Of a stretch of DNA of 64,000 nucleotides, positions 49,590 to 63,528 are shown piece after piece. The notes beneath the pieces were generated by a model that saw only the letters and a program-made list of their open reading frames with translations, ran no database searches and had not been told where the DNA came from. Position 1 is the stretch's first letter. Each line of letters opens with the position of its first letter. Source of the DNA: Syngnathus acus (Eukaryota > Chordata > Actinopteri > Syngnathiformes > Syngnathidae); contig NC_051094.1 of the NCBI RefSeq assembly GCF_901709675.1, forward strand, positions 6,477,001 through 6,541,000, in the 5' to 3' direction. A program made the translations under genes and the position numbers.

Positions 49590-52079
49590 GTTTTTTCAGA
49601 CCTTCAGATCTCTAATTTATTTCCTTGCATTGCTCTGATCTTATTTGTATAAATTTAAAGGTGCTGCAATTCAGTTAAATGTATAAAACAAGTGTTGAGT
49701 ATTTTATGTTACGCTGTGCAAGGAACATGCATTTTTTCAGAAGACGTGTACTTGAAGGACATTTGGAGACAACATTTACATTCCTCCCTTAGAACTCTCA
49801 GTCCCATATTGTATTAACCCTCGTGACCTCCCACAATGCTTTTCTACCACTCTCGTCCATGCTTGTGGAGGTTGTCCGTCTCCTTTGAGAGGCGAAGAGC
49901 AAAACATAGCCGTGATTAAACCTCTGTGTTTGCTGCACGCACACATCGATGTACCTACACAAAGAAATTTGGGGGGGCACACGGATCGTAATCCTCGTCG
50001 TTGCCCGATCATTAATGCAGCCTCACAGAACCGAGACTGATCCAATGTGGAGCTCAGCACACATCCCTTAAATTGACTGTACACGTCTGTCATCGCCTTC
50101 CACCTTGTCCTTTGCTGGGAGACATTTGAGTCAATATGTTTGTTTTTACGGCATTCAAAGTAGCTAGAAAGAATGTTTGATTAAAAGGCCCTATCGACGG
50201 ATTTGTGTCAACAGGAACAAATCTCTGGTTTTCAAACTCAGTGGACCTTTAGTTTGTGAGTAAACAAGTCCATTTAGCCATATATGTTGCTTCTCCGTCA
50301 TCATGTTTCTGCTTAAAACGCATATCCTCTGGTTACATTATTAATTTTAATGCAATCCGTTGGATCAAATATGTCCTATTCCTACCCGAAGACATTGTGG
50401 AGAAGGTTTTCCCGGTCCACAGAAATGTCGAAACAAAAAAGTCTGGAAGCAATTTCCTGTGTAGGTTTGTGATCAATTACAATTTTAGACATGTTTGGTG
50501 AAGATGTGTTAAAGAGAGATTTCATTTGTCAAGTAAAGGCAGTCAAGCAAGGAGGTAGAGGGCTAAGTAGAAGAGAAAGTGAGGTGAACAAAACGGAGGA
50601 GCTGAGGACATCACGGTGGAGTAGGGCACATGTTGGCGCTGTGAGGGATGAGAAGAGAAATGCAATCAGGGCCCAGACATGGGTGTAACAGAACCATTTG
50701 TTTGTGGCGTAATAGAGAGGAGATGGTTCGGCCCGGGTGATAAGTTTGCCTGGTCGAGGCCTGACCGGACCGCTGCTGGAGTCAGAGCGTGAAAAACACT
50801 CAGCGAGACAAATGTGCGGCGCAGCTGGAGAAGAAACACGAAGTAAACAGGAAAAAAAGTCTTGTGTCATTTACTATAGAGATGCTTTAAGTCCTCTAAA
50901 CTCAAAAATAGTCAAGTGCTACTCACTACTACTCACCAATATTTTATGATTACTCACCAATATATTTACATACTTGTCGTGCAACTTGTATAAATATAGT
51001 TGTAAAATTATTAGAATCAACTCAGCAAAAACCAAGTTGTCTCTGATCTCAAAAACTATACAGTTATTGATTAATTGCATTCATTTTATACGTTAGCATT
51101 AAGCTAGCAGACTTTCATGAGACTAAATTGCAGTTTATGATTCGGTCGAATGTTTGATTAACTTTTGTTTTCTGTGTCTGTTTTACAGCAAACTTCAACT
51201 AGGAATGATAAATACAGCTTGAAACGAGCACACATGGCTTCTTCAACGGAAAACAGAGAGGAAAAGAAGGAGAACTGGCACGTTTTTTTTATGGTCTCCA
51301 TTGCAGATTCTCACTGATTACAGGTGGGTCCACTCTGGAACATATCGTCAGTGATAATCGGGCGGGTTACTATGTTTGATATAGTGTGTGAGCGGAATTT
51401 GTGCTGCACAAGATTTGAGAATAATGAAAAGTTGTTGTACCATGGAATTTAGGATATGGGAAATAGCTTTAAATAAAAGAGGAATTCCCCTTTACTGTGC
51501 CTCTGTGGGGAATCTCTTTATGGGCTCTCATCAGTACTGCCATTGTTAAAACCGCAGCTGGTGTCTCTGTGAAGCGATGGCGAGTAGCAGCGGAAGTTCA
51601 GGCCTTCAGGTCAGGAGTAGCGGAGAGGGAGAATATGAGATGAGGGGAAACTGACCTGCAGCTTTAGGCCAGAGATTGAGGAGAGGTTCAAGACAGGAAG
51701 TTGAGAGAAAGAAAACAAGATGGGGAGGATGACACTGGTCTGACCCGCCAGACGTTTACAGTATGTGAGTCCGACAATTCTTGTGAGCGAGCATCATAGC
51801 AAGTGTGTTCACTTGCAACGTGAACAAGCTGTGCGGGGTCAGGATAACACCAGCCAACGCAAACAAGTCCGTCCGTCACACATTGAAGAGTATCGCTCTG
51901 ATCTTGATCCCCTATCTCAAAAATCAATGAGCGAAACATGCCGGGCGCTTTGGAATGATTCGACAACCACCACACACTTGAGAAAAAAAAGTTTGTGACA
52001 AGGATTTAAAAATAAAAATGGAGGAATAACCCTTGGATGTTTGGTCTGAAAATGAATGCGGAAAATGACACTATTCTGC

Positions 52080-52400
52080 AGCGTAGATAAAATTGGTAGA
52101 GTTGGCCAACGCTGCAGACTTGAAGATGCATCTGATCCATCAAGGCCGTGCAGCGAGCTATCGACCGTTGTTTGATTAATGACAGCGACTATCTGAGCTG
52201 CAATCGGCTCTCATCTGCTGCTGATGCGGCGTTGCCCATCTGTCTGCTCCACTTTTGCATCACAGCATCGAAGTGCCCGCAACCTGCACATGGGCGCTAA
52301 TGATCCGCTCTGCCCTTGTTCCTTTGTGTAAAAATACTCGCATTCATAATTATAACATCATCGTTCATAACGCCTCCGATGAACGTCCGTCTTAGGGGGA
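52080..52400. promoter_or_regulatory. candidate conserved non-coding element in the downstream desert
   Basis: About 320 bp of repeat-free sequence rich in E-box-like CAGCTG/CATCTG variants (GAGCTGCAATCGG, CATCTGCTGCTGATG, CATCTGTCTGC), followed by CATAATTATAACATCATCG. No coding frame. Called by texture only. Confidence 0.28.
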
Positions 52401-55316
52401 AGTCGAGCGGGATGAAGGATGAGTCTTGGGCTCATCTGGGGGAGGAACATTGTTAGTCGAAAACTACTCATTCATCTTGTCTCAACACTTCCTGTATGGT
52501 GACTGGACGCTAGCTAAACAGTTCTTTATTTTGAACCAGGTTTTATTTAATGCCACTCTTATTTCGGCCTTCCTTCTTCTTTTATTCTTTAAGTAGTATA
52601 TTTTGAATGTTTTCATCTGCATGACTTTATTTATGGACACTGAATCACCTTCCGTCGTGGGCTACCAACTGTGAAAATCTGAGATCTCATCAAACAAAAT
52701 TACTAAAAGTGTAAATGTATACAGCTGTACTCCGTGAACAAATTTTGTAGACATGTCAATCTACCCTCAACGTATTAGAACACATTATTAAAAGTATTCT
52801 TTACCATCTGTTCTCACTCTCTTGTTGTCAAGATATGGGAGATAATATAACATGACTTTCAGGAAATGAAAAGAAGACTCTCACTCACATCGTTCTCCAA
52901 ATAAGAGTAAAGGAAATTAAACATTGAACATTTAGACAACAAATTGTTCAATCAAAGTCCACTAGCTTATTGCTAAAATAAAATGGGAATCACCATAAAC
53001 TGGCAAATGGAAATTAGCATGGATGTTAGAGGGTATTATACTTTTCTAAGAAACTGCCAAAGTTCCCAAAATTGCTGCAGTGCGTATTCCACCTCAAAAG
53101 GTTGTGCACGTTGAAAGTTCTTATTTGACATCTTTGCTATTTTTTTCCATAAAACCTTTCCTACAGGTTGTATGCGTGGGTATTAGTCCGTATACGCAAC
53201 AGTCCCACTTCCCATCTGCCATGAAAGCCAAGGGGGCAGAAAACAAACTAATCCTGTAAAGTCATATCTTTGTTTAGCTTATGAAAAATGATGAAGGGCT
53301 CAGCTGCAGGAACTCATTTTGAAACGATGCCAGGAGCTCGACAGGCTAACTACTATAAGTTTGGTCTGTCCTAATATAGATCTTCACTCTGCGGCTAGGT
53401 CGTAATTGCAGGTAGCGAGAGAATGGCTTGCCTCGCTGTTGTTGTGCAAGCGACAGACGCCATCTGGCAGCTGTAATATTTATGAGCATAGGAAAGCTGG
53501 AAGGCAGGTGAAAGTGAAGAAGAGAAGAAGGTGAGAGGTTCACAGAGGCCACCTCGCAAGGTGAGCCCACACTACTTCTCGCTTGTAACGCCGACACAGT
53601 CATAAAACTTTGATTTACTCAAATTGCTTTCAAAGGCACGGCCTTATGCCGAAGAACAACTCGCGTGGGCTTTTGGGGTTGCACGACACAAATGATTCTT
53701 GCTACTTTGGACAAATTGGATTTTGTCTTTCAGTTTCATGCAGTGCTAATAAAAGTTCAGCAGCGTTTGCATAACCCTGCAAACAAGCATTTATGAAAAC
53801 AGAACCTGAGCTTGAGTAGAGGATTGCAGTGAATGCTGTTTTTCTTTTAACTTTCTTGTTCAAACTGTGTAATCCCGCCTCTTCCCTGGAAAAACTTCTG
53901 CTGAGTCAATGCCCGTCCGTCTCGCTCCACTTATGCCCCGTCGCCGCCGTGTCCCGTGCTACCATGTGACGCTGGTTCCAGTGGCTTCAGGTCACTACTC
54001 CAACGGGGAGAGAAATTTCCCAGAATAAAGAATGGCGCATTAACCTGACATGCTGCCACAGAGAGCAAATGCCAAGCTCCGCCCCCATTGTACCTTGTTA
54101 CCTCCCACCTAATGGAAGATTCCGACCTTAACATAACACATTTTCACTTGCAACAATTCAGTCCTTCACCCCTCCTGTTACTTCTTCTCCACCAACCTAA
54201 TCATAGACGACAATTTAAGGATGCGGTGTCAAAGGTCATCGAGATCTGCCTTGTGATACTGACCAAAGCTGACCTGCTGCTAACTGTCATCGCCGTTAGT
54301 TTCTGAAAGATGAATTTTAACATTCTCATAAAGCATAATCTGTTGATTCGTTCTGATGCAATCCAGTTGCGGTTTTGTTTGGCAACGTGATTCTGCTCAT
54401 GTGACTGTCTGGAAGAAATCACAATGAGTTTTGGCATTTGTCCCTGAACTCGCCACTCACCCCCGACCAGCCAAGCCTGAGCTCACTGAACATAACTTAA
54501 CGTGCATGTCTCTCGTACGATAGCCCATGCTGAAGTCAACATTTACCGACAGAAGATTTGTGATTCTGCTATCCTGATGTTTCTAAAGCCTTTCCAACTC
54601 ATTCAGCCTTGATCTGCTTTGTGCGCTTGGATGCACATTCCAACAAAACAGTCCTGGTCTGTAGTATTTTTATTGCAGCAACGTTCTGAACTGTTTTGCG
54701 GACCCTTCTGACAGAACACAAAATCAACTGCGGTTCAATTAGCTTACCTTGAGATGCAAGTGAGGAGAAGCTCGCAGTACGAGCATGCAATACTGGGAAT
54801 TGTAAGCACATTGTCAATCAACACAATCGGTTTCTTTTTTTACACTGATGTCTATTGTGAATAAAATGCGTGTTCCTCATTTCAAAGCAGTCCCTGGAAA
54901 ATCAATCTGCGTGAAACTTTTCTTGACAGCACATGTATAATTTTCCAACTTTCCATCACGTTATGTGCTTGGCATTCAATGTTTTTTTCCCGACTTAGAC
55001 AAGGTGTCATTAGCATGCGTGACTGAAGTGCCAGGTAAAAGTGCCACTTATGGATGTGAATCGACATTACCTGGTCCGGATGTGGGCGGGTGCAAACGTA
55101 ACAGTTTGTCGGTGGGTGTTTGTCAGTCTAACAAACAAAAGCCATTTAAGACCATCTGCCTTGCCGGTAGGGGAGTGGGCACAATGGAGTGGATGCTTTG
55201 ATGGTAACCTCTGAATCTATAGACATCTGTGTGTTTCCATCTGTTTATATTGTTTCACTCGTCAATTGCTCAACTTCCAGTACACTACACTTGTATTTCC
55301 ACTGCGTTGTGTTGTG

Positions 55317-55320
<4 letters not shown>

Positions 55321-55356
<36 letters not shown>
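55321..55356 (+). repeat. (CA)18 microsatellite
   Basis: Eighteen uninterrupted CA units follow GTTGTGTATA and are followed by TACAAATTG. It is the longest pure dinucleotide run in the window. Confidence 0.97.
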
Positions 55357-55360
<4 letters not shown>

Positions 55361-55482
55361 AATTGTTGTTTGGATATTCTAGGCCAAACATGTGGTAGTT
55401 ATTTGTATGGTTTGAATCTAGCAAACCTCTAACACTTAAGCACTGACCTTTATCGTCACGCCATCCCAAACACATGATCCAA

Positions 55483-55770
55483 ACCCTAATTCCGAACCCT
55501 ACAGCAATTTAACACTTAGCCTATACCACATTCATAACCTAGCCCAACCCCTAACCCCAAACCTTGAATTTAATCAGAACACTGACCTCATCCTTTCACC
55601 TAACCCTCACCTTAACCCATAACACTGTACAAACTCCTCCACCCACCCTAAACCATTTTACCCAAAGTCCCGAAACTAACTTCTACAATGGAACGCTAAC
55701 CTTAATCTAACCCGTGATCTAACACCTCACCTCTAAACCTTAACCCCCAAACCACCCAAACTGTACCATC
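55483..55770 (+). repeat. degenerate telomere-like CTAACCC minisatellite tract
   Basis: About 290 bp are C/A-rich, almost without G, and filled with variants of CTAACCC, CCTAACC, CTTAACCC and CCCAAACC separated by irregular spacers (for example CCTAGCCCAACCCCTAACCC at about 55538). This looks like a decayed interstitial telomeric or telomere-like minisatellite. It begins about 130 bp after the pure (CA)18 run. Confidence 0.65.
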
Positions 55771-56008
55771 ACACCCATTTAGTGTGAACTCAGACCTCAC
55801 AAAGGTTGATGAATGGGCAAAAATTCCCACACATACTCCGATGTCTTGTAGAACATCTGTCTAAAAAAAACGACACAATATCGTAGCCTCAAAGTGAAGG
55901 AACACCTCGATATTTTCTTTCCTTTCCTACACTTTTGTCTGGAAAGTTGATTGGATAAAATTACAACAGACTTTATGTAAAAGAATTCTGCAGGCGTTGT
56001 GTTGTTTT

Positions 56009-56032
56009 GTGTGTGTGCGTGTGTGTGTGTGT
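56009..56032 (+). repeat. (GT)n microsatellite
   Basis: GT run with one GC interruption. Confidence 0.9.
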
Positions 56033-57143
56033 ATTGGCCAACCGTTGGGCTTCTGGGACCTTAAAGACATAAAGCAGAGATGAGGGCGTAAGGTTAATAA
56101 ACAGACACATGCACACTCACGCACTCATGCAGAAACATTAACACTCACCAGACACACACATTCAAAAGACTTTTATTTTCCGGCCTTTTGTTTTCCATTT
56201 GAACGGATTAGTTGCAGTAAACTTGGATGTGGACTTTTTTTTTTTTTGCATTGGATTTCATGTGGTGCTTGGGATAATCATGCTTCTTTTTAAATAATAG
56301 GGACACCAATGATGAAAACAAAGCTCACACACACCAACACTAATATGACACACATGTTTTGACCCCAGGGTTAATACAGCACTGGAAGAGTGGGGGCCCT
56401 CACTCTGGCTTTTTTCATATTATTCAAATGAGCAAGAACTATTTTTTTTCCTATTTTAATGAAATGTCGTGTGTTGAAAAGATAGACAGAGTGAAGAATT
56501 TTCTTCCTACAGAATAACAAACTGATCTCCCAGCGAAAACGAGAGACGCTGAAAATGTGCAGGATGAGTTGAGTTGGGATATAAAAGGGAAATGAAAGCT
56601 TCACGATTTATCCACAAGCCTATAGTGTTTATTCGGCTCGGAGCAAACATCGCAGGCTTGCTAATAACACTCAGGCTAGTTCCTACTTGGCGTATACAAG
56701 AGTGCTAACGTATGGCCCTCGAGGCAAATGGATGTCAACAGGCTTGTGCTCACTTGGACTCCATCTTAAGTTGCATGCAACGCTATATATGGAAATAATG
56801 ACTCCAATACCACGTATTTTCTCTTTGGTGGCAATTTTAGTGCCACAATGAGTCAGTGTTGCAGCGTATGATGATATCATATCGTTCTATGACCACTTTT
56901 TTTTTTTTTTTTAAATCTCGTCATGTTTTATTGCCTCTTGTTGTTTATCCTGAGTGGCATCTACAGTAAGTGCCCGCGGCTATATGAAGTGGTGCTCATT
57001 TTCACAGTTAGGGAATGCGGTTATGTCGTTCCACAGCTTTTCTTTGCTTGTGTTTTTGATGTTAATCATGTAAATCAAAGACAAACAAACAAAATGCAGC
57101 GCTTTTTATATGTAGTTTTCCCTAAGCATGAGTCGAGCTATCT

Positions 57144-57210
57144 TCGAAAACAAACTTGTTTACATTTTATTGTAGTCCTTCTACGATAAAATGTAAACAA
57201 GGTTTTTCGA
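57144..57210. repeat. near-perfect hairpin, 21-bp arms with 5-nt loop
   Basis: The left arm 57155-57175 starts CTTGTTTACATTTTAT and the right arm 57181-57201 is its inverted copy; only one position, next to the loop, would form a G-U pair. The loop is TCCTT (57176-57180). Pairing resumes outside through TCGAAAA (from 57144) with TTTTCGA (to 57210), leaving a 3-nt bulge. No terminal TA duplication or transposon end is evident. It could be a microRNA-like hairpin, a relic of a miniature element, or a replication-slippage palindrome. Confidence 0.75.
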
Positions 57211-58890
57211 TTCAACAATACACACCTATACAAAATCACACAGTGGAACCTTTAAGACATAATATGAATTTTTTCTTTTTGACTTTAAATAAAATAGTTA
57301 ATCCTTTTGCCATTCCTTGATTATTTTAGTTTATAATTTATCTATATTAGTCACCAGTTCATATCACATATCAAAGCCACTTACTTGTGCACTCATTTTG
57401 CTTCTTTCCCACCCTGATTGATGATCTTAAGCGGCCCAAAACTTAATTCTCACAGAAAATTGTTGTCGGAAAACAGAAGAATGCCACGTTTGTCTCTTGG
57501 AGCAAATTTGTTCTTCCTCCAATTCTCCAACTATCACATGCTTTTCCTTGTAAAACAGATGTGGGAACAAAAAGCAGATACAAGATGTTCTTCTGCGATC
57601 TGTAAATAAGATAAACAATCATCATTGCATTCATGTGTGTCCTCTTCCACCGGCGACCCACCGCTCTAGAAAGATGCTCTCGGGTGTCGTGCGTGTTTGA
57701 TTGGATGGGTATGACCGACGGGACACAACCCATCACATGCCTCTTCTCGGTGGATTAACAGGCGGCCCTGCGATGGCGATTATACCAGCGCTCCTGCGGG
57801 GGCTAGCTTTATGCAGGCAAGGGGAAAATTCAATCACCGGCTCAAGGAAAGGAACGGCATGAATGAAACGCCACTTTAGTTCCATTGCGGTGTTAACTGC
57901 TGTTTTTTTATTTCTTTTTTCAACGCTGCCAATTGAACAAGATGAAAAGAGCAAGATGAGTTGGAGGGCAAATTGTCATTCCGTCTTGCTTTCAGTCACA
58001 TTTACTCGGAGTTAATCCCACGTGTCGATGATGGTGTTGACAGGAGCTGTTTAATATTCCATTACCAGTACCAAAATAGTTCAAGTGTTGAATCATACCC
58101 ACATGTACAACTTAACTTGGCTGGAGCTTGACTGGTCTTGTATTAGTTTGATTCTGACAACATATCATTTGTTCACATTTGGAATCAATTTTTCCTCTCA
58201 CAAATAATGTAAATAGAAATATTATGTTACAGGGTGAAGGGGTCACGTTCATAAAAACTAATTAAATTTACATGCAGTGTTTTAGGTAACATTTCATTAT
58301 CCTGTCATACAAATCTAAAAACGACGATACGCACCAACACAATGAAATTACATTACCATGTATTAGCGACATCCAACCCACCAAACTTAAAACAATACCG
58401 CATATACAGTATTTTTTTTTCTTGATACAATAATAATTAACTCTAATAGATCTAAAGTGTTATATTTACCTGTGGGTCAAAAAGTGAAGCGTAGAGAGTC
58501 TCTGTCATTGGAATGCACAAGTACAGTCGAGAAATGGAACCAACAGCCTCTGCTGCAGTGGACACGGCAATCGATTTCTCACTTGACAATCATGCCATGT
58601 AGCCTTTGGTTAAAAATAAAAAGGAGCACAGAGGGTTGCAGTTATTCTATTGCAGTACAAAGGTCAGCCGCTTGATGTGCAACATCGCCGACTGTATTTT
58701 TTTTTTGTCTGGTTTTTGGTGTGTGGGCAAGCTTTAGGCTAATTGTATCCCAAGATTTTGATCAAAGTCAAGAATTCTATGATTGCTTTTGACTTTAGAG
58801 ATGTCACTGTAGGAAGAATAATCTGGCAGAAATGATCTGAGGAAGCATGCATGTGCTTCTGCACATATCACAGTATTCTGTCAAACTCGC

Positions 58891-58913
58891 TGTGTGTGTG
58901 TGTGTGTGTGTGT
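58891..58913 (+). repeat. (TG)n microsatellite
   Basis: Eleven uninterrupted TG units followed by TTTGGGGGG. Confidence 0.95.
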
Positions 58914-61900
58914 TTGGGGGGCAAGAGATGTCATTTTCAAGGCCTCTATGCACACCATGCACATGATGTGTAGCGCTTCCAACAGTCCTCCGCGACGAAA
59001 GCGAACAATGAGCGTGATATGCCGAGGCCTGTGGGTACGCATGTTTGGACTCGTGTTTTTTCTGTCACAGTCATAATGTGACTGACATCATTTAAACTTA
59101 TGCTACGCTCTGATGGAGACACATCCCAGAGTGGCCTCAGCGTGTTAGCAATTTCAAAGAATACGCATTCATTAAGGGATATTTAATGCTTGTAAAAATA
59201 AACATGATTGACAATGAGATGAAACATAAGGCGGCGTCAAGGTGTGACACCACTCTGAAGTCGACAGCTCTCGCTTTGAAAGTCGAGTCTTCGCACCTCT
59301 AATGTGACGCTGCCCACCCACGGGGGTGGAAGGAGGATGATGAGGAAGAACACTTTTTGTACGACTGTGACAAATCGTATTGTTTGTGATTGGCAAGTGT
59401 TAGCCTTCGGGGTCAGTGTGGGATTGAGTGGGTAGATGCATACTGTTTTAGTGGACGAGTTTTAACTTGGAGACAGTTCTATTATGATGTCATGCTTTCA
59501 GTTTTTTATTATTAACCAGTCGGATTCTGTTTCAGAATGGAAAACTTTTCTTATTTACTTTCTATGAATGACTATTTGGGAAAATAAAAACATAATAAAA
59601 ATAAAGAATAAAATCGTAAACCACAAAAAAGTTACCAGAACATAGTTGTAATGTTGCAATAGTGAAGTCTTTATAAGATTAAAAAAGATTCTGAGAATGA
59701 AAAGCTGATGATGGTGCAATCTTGTTTTCTATAGGAATAAATTAGTTGATTTATAATTAATCGATCACCAAATTAATCAACAGCCTGTTTGATAAGCCAT
59801 TGTTTACGTCAAAATTTATTTCAGCCTCTCAAAAGTAAAATTCAGATTTCTTCAGTCCTTCATGAAAGCAAAGCAAACTGTATTCTACAGAAAATAATTG
59901 ATGGACTTGGCTGTTTTCAAAGGTAGTTTGAAGATGACTCGCGTCCAAAAGCAGCACCTGTGCCAAGGTAGGCTGATGTTCTCTGTTTGGACGTGATTAT
60001 ACATTTCCAAAGCAGCCTGTCTAGTCTGACTTTCATCCAGTGACTTTCCTTTTATGTTTACACGCTCCTCGTTGATGCCGCTTGGCACTCAAATGAACCT
60101 GAATGCTACATCATCTTTGAGAACATTGAAAAATATTCACTCATTTATTTAACATCTGAATAGTGGCAATATTTTTTCTCCTGTGGCTTCAAATCAATAA
60201 CTTTTAAATGACCCTGAGTGTCACTTTGGTCCCTGAGTCATGGCGGCATTGTTCATCCTAGCCCGTGATCGTTTTAAGGGGCTCGACGGAGAGTCGTTCA
60301 TCCAAATATTCTCGGCAGCCACCAACTCGTTGATATGAAACTGCATCTCGATAGCTTGTTATCGACTGTTATGGTGTTTTGTCATTTATTTTCAGAGGAA
60401 AAATCAAAATCTGGAACTCGGCCAGACTGCTATTACTCTTTGAGCTGTATTGGAAGAGGCTGATGCGATGGGCGGAGGGGAAATAAAGACGGGAAAAATT
60501 AGTTCATCTGGATTTGTGATCTGCTGGGGATGGATAAATAGAGGGCGAGGCACGGAGGTCATGCCTGGGATGGGCCTGTAGACACAACCCTGACTGGATG
60601 TCTGTAGCTGTGATAAACGGCAATGGACGCTGCACACGCGCACACACACACTTGACAATGCATACTTATGTCAGTAGTAAGCCTCTTCCTCTCTGTTCTG
60701 TCACAAGAGATGGAGCGCAGAAAGCAGAACAGGGTGACTTTATAATCCCTGCTGTATTTATACTCTCACCCTACTGACTGCTTCACATCATCCGGCACTT
60801 CCCACCCTTCCATCTTACCACATTTGGCCTTTTCAATTAATGCTGAAAGTGGGCATCTTATGGAAAAATGACTTTTGCTTGCTTCTGTATAAATATTTGA
60901 TTAATATCTTGTGCCCACACCAAGTTTTTTTTTAGCCATGTTTGGGCAGCTAGGCAAAAGGTAACATTAACCACTCAATAGAATCCACAACATAATAAAT
61001 CATGGTTTCTTGTGAGTGTACGTATTTTTTTAAGCACATTTAGAAGTGATTATCATTTTAGTATTCATACTTTTTGTAACATTTATGTTTTATGTGACAT
61101 TTTTCCAATGTTAAGTGGGTGCCATATAGCTTTGGTGTCACTTCTTTATAGACCACTCATTTCAAGAATTGAAAACTCCAAAATTAATTCCATCAATATT
61201 TCAACTGTAAAAGCGTTGCAATAAAGATGAGCTCATTGCTGTCTGTTTACACACATCATAAAGCCATCACAAAATACGATCGCCGTGAAAACGTAAGACA
61301 TGTTTAGTGGCAGCTCAACCTTACGCTCGGTCCATTTATGATCTAATTTCCCGCCGTATTGATTTTTCATCCCGCAGCATGTCTTCCCCGTTCCGATCCC
61401 TCGACGAGGCGCGCGAGACTTAAACAACTTGTAAACGCAGATAAGGAGGCCGACAGCGCCTCTCACTTTGACGTATATACGGCCGCTTTTTACAAGGTCT
61501 TTATACAATCTTTGCCCTTTTACTCCTTTTCTTTATTTCATCTCCCCGCACGCTTGCAAATTGGATGACGACCTTTGCATATCGGTTTTGACAGGACAGG
61601 GTCAAGGGAGTCAATCACAGCGAGCCTCAGCGTGTGTTTAAAGCCCAACATAGTGGCGTCATAAACATAAGACAAGACACAAACGATGCCTGCTGATCCC
61701 ACAACACCACACATGGCACCGGGACCATATTGCAGACGTTGTGAGCGGTCTGAGGCAGGAGGCAGATTTACACATCTGGAGAGTAACTCGCTTGCAAGCA
61801 CTTAAGTTTGGGCTTGGGTGGTGGAAGGGGCGCGGCCCTCCATCTTTAACTTTAATAAAACAGCCCTTCAGTCGATAGCCTGCGCAGTAAAACTCCTGCA

Positions 61901-62347
61901 TGTGACACTCCGAGCTCGACTCCGACTGTATATCTCCAAATTTTAGCTCCAAACACAGAAGGATACACGCCCGCATTATTTACAGCCTCTTTCTGTAGAT
62001 ATTTTCAAGATTTATCCGAGTTGTGAAGCATTCGCAGGTTCAGCCAGAAGATATAACGGATTGTGTTTTATTGAGTCCTTAAGGGCGCAGACAATCATTT
62101 TGATTTGTGTGCATCTATTTGCGATTTCATGTGCAAGTTTCATGCCTTGGAATGTGAGAAAAATGTGCATATTCCAGTCGTGTTCAGTTCATCCCATAGG
62201 AAATAATGGAAATAGAATGAATTAATTTGAGATTTGACCAATTTAACACATGTTGAACAAAAAGTTGTAGAGGGAGCTTATAATACTTTGTTTGCTCGGG
62301 AGGTGAGTTTCTTCATTAATACGGAAAAAGACATCACATGTGCTCAC

Positions 62348-62419
62348 GGCTTGGGTAACAACCAATCACGGCTCATGAGAAGTTTGCAAGCTGAGCCGTG
62401 ATTGGTCATTATTTGAGCC
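62348..62419. repeat. inverted repeat with 15-bp perfect core arms
   Basis: ACCAATCACGGCTCA at 62361-62375 is the exact reverse complement of TGAGCCGTGATTGGT at 62392-62406, separated by 16 nt. Pairing continues imperfectly outward to GGCTTGGG at 62348 and GAGCC at 62419, giving arms of about 28 nt. I recall similar CCAATCACGGCTCA palindromes as interspersed repeats in fish, so a miniature element remnant is more likely than a functional RNA. Confidence 0.7.
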
Positions 62420-63528
62420 CTGAGTCATTTTCAGTACCAAAATATGTTTTTATTGCTGTTCAATGTACATAAAATTAATTATAAAATGAGTTACAGACAA
62501 AATATTAACAATTACTGCTGAAAATGGCCCAATTAAAAGTCAACCCAACCATTCATATGGTCCAGTGTAATGTATTTGGCTTTTATATACGCCCGCCCAT
62601 CATCAAACCGTTTCTGTTGGTTGTTCCAGATGATGGCAGAAAACAAACCTTTTTTTTTTTCCTTGGTGTATCAAGTTAAATTGTGAAGGTGAGCAGCAAT
62701 TAAGAGTTATTGTTCAGTCCCACAGTCACTGAAGTAAATATTGGACTCTCTCTGACAAGCCACAAAGCTCCCAAACACTGTGACACTAAGACGACATTTT
62801 AACAACAGATGTATCAGGAGCAAATTAACTTCCCTCCACGGAGGTCTGCCTGCTTGCTTTTTGTTGACGCCGAGCCTTTAGTCTGGTTTGACAGCGCTTG
62901 CCAATGTCTCTCTCGCTCTCTCTTCCTCTGATGGGATAAACAGGCCTTTAAGCAGATGAAGACATGAATCTTACATAAAACATGTTTTTAAATCACCACA
63001 TAATGTAGTAAGTGTGATGGTGGACAAAAAACAAAAGCTGTATTTTATTTTTCCCCACCAGAGATTTTTACTGCATCATCTTTTGCTAAGTGATGCTGCA
63101 AGCTCAACACACATTATTTGAGAAAATGTTTCGGGGTCAGAAAATGTGTGGTAGGTGGCAATCAAAATGATTTAGATTTATTTGAATTGCTTATTGAGAC
63201 GTTTCTAAAAACCATCCCCGTATTAATGTCGTGTCACATTTCCCGTGATTATCCTTTTACTCGTCATAAAATCCCGCATAGACACCACAATTTTCAACAT
63301 AATCTCATGAGATTTGATTTTATGTACATGCAGCTAAATGCGATTTTCCATGTTAGAACTGGAATGAAAATTTGCTTGATCTTATTGCTTATATCCTAGT
63401 TTAACAACTTTATTTTCATAACACTGCCATTTTTCATCATGATGTTATGATTGTGTTCACTTGATAAGACGTATTACTTCATACTAACAAGATTTCCAAT
63501 TTTATCATTGTATCATAACTGACTGGAT

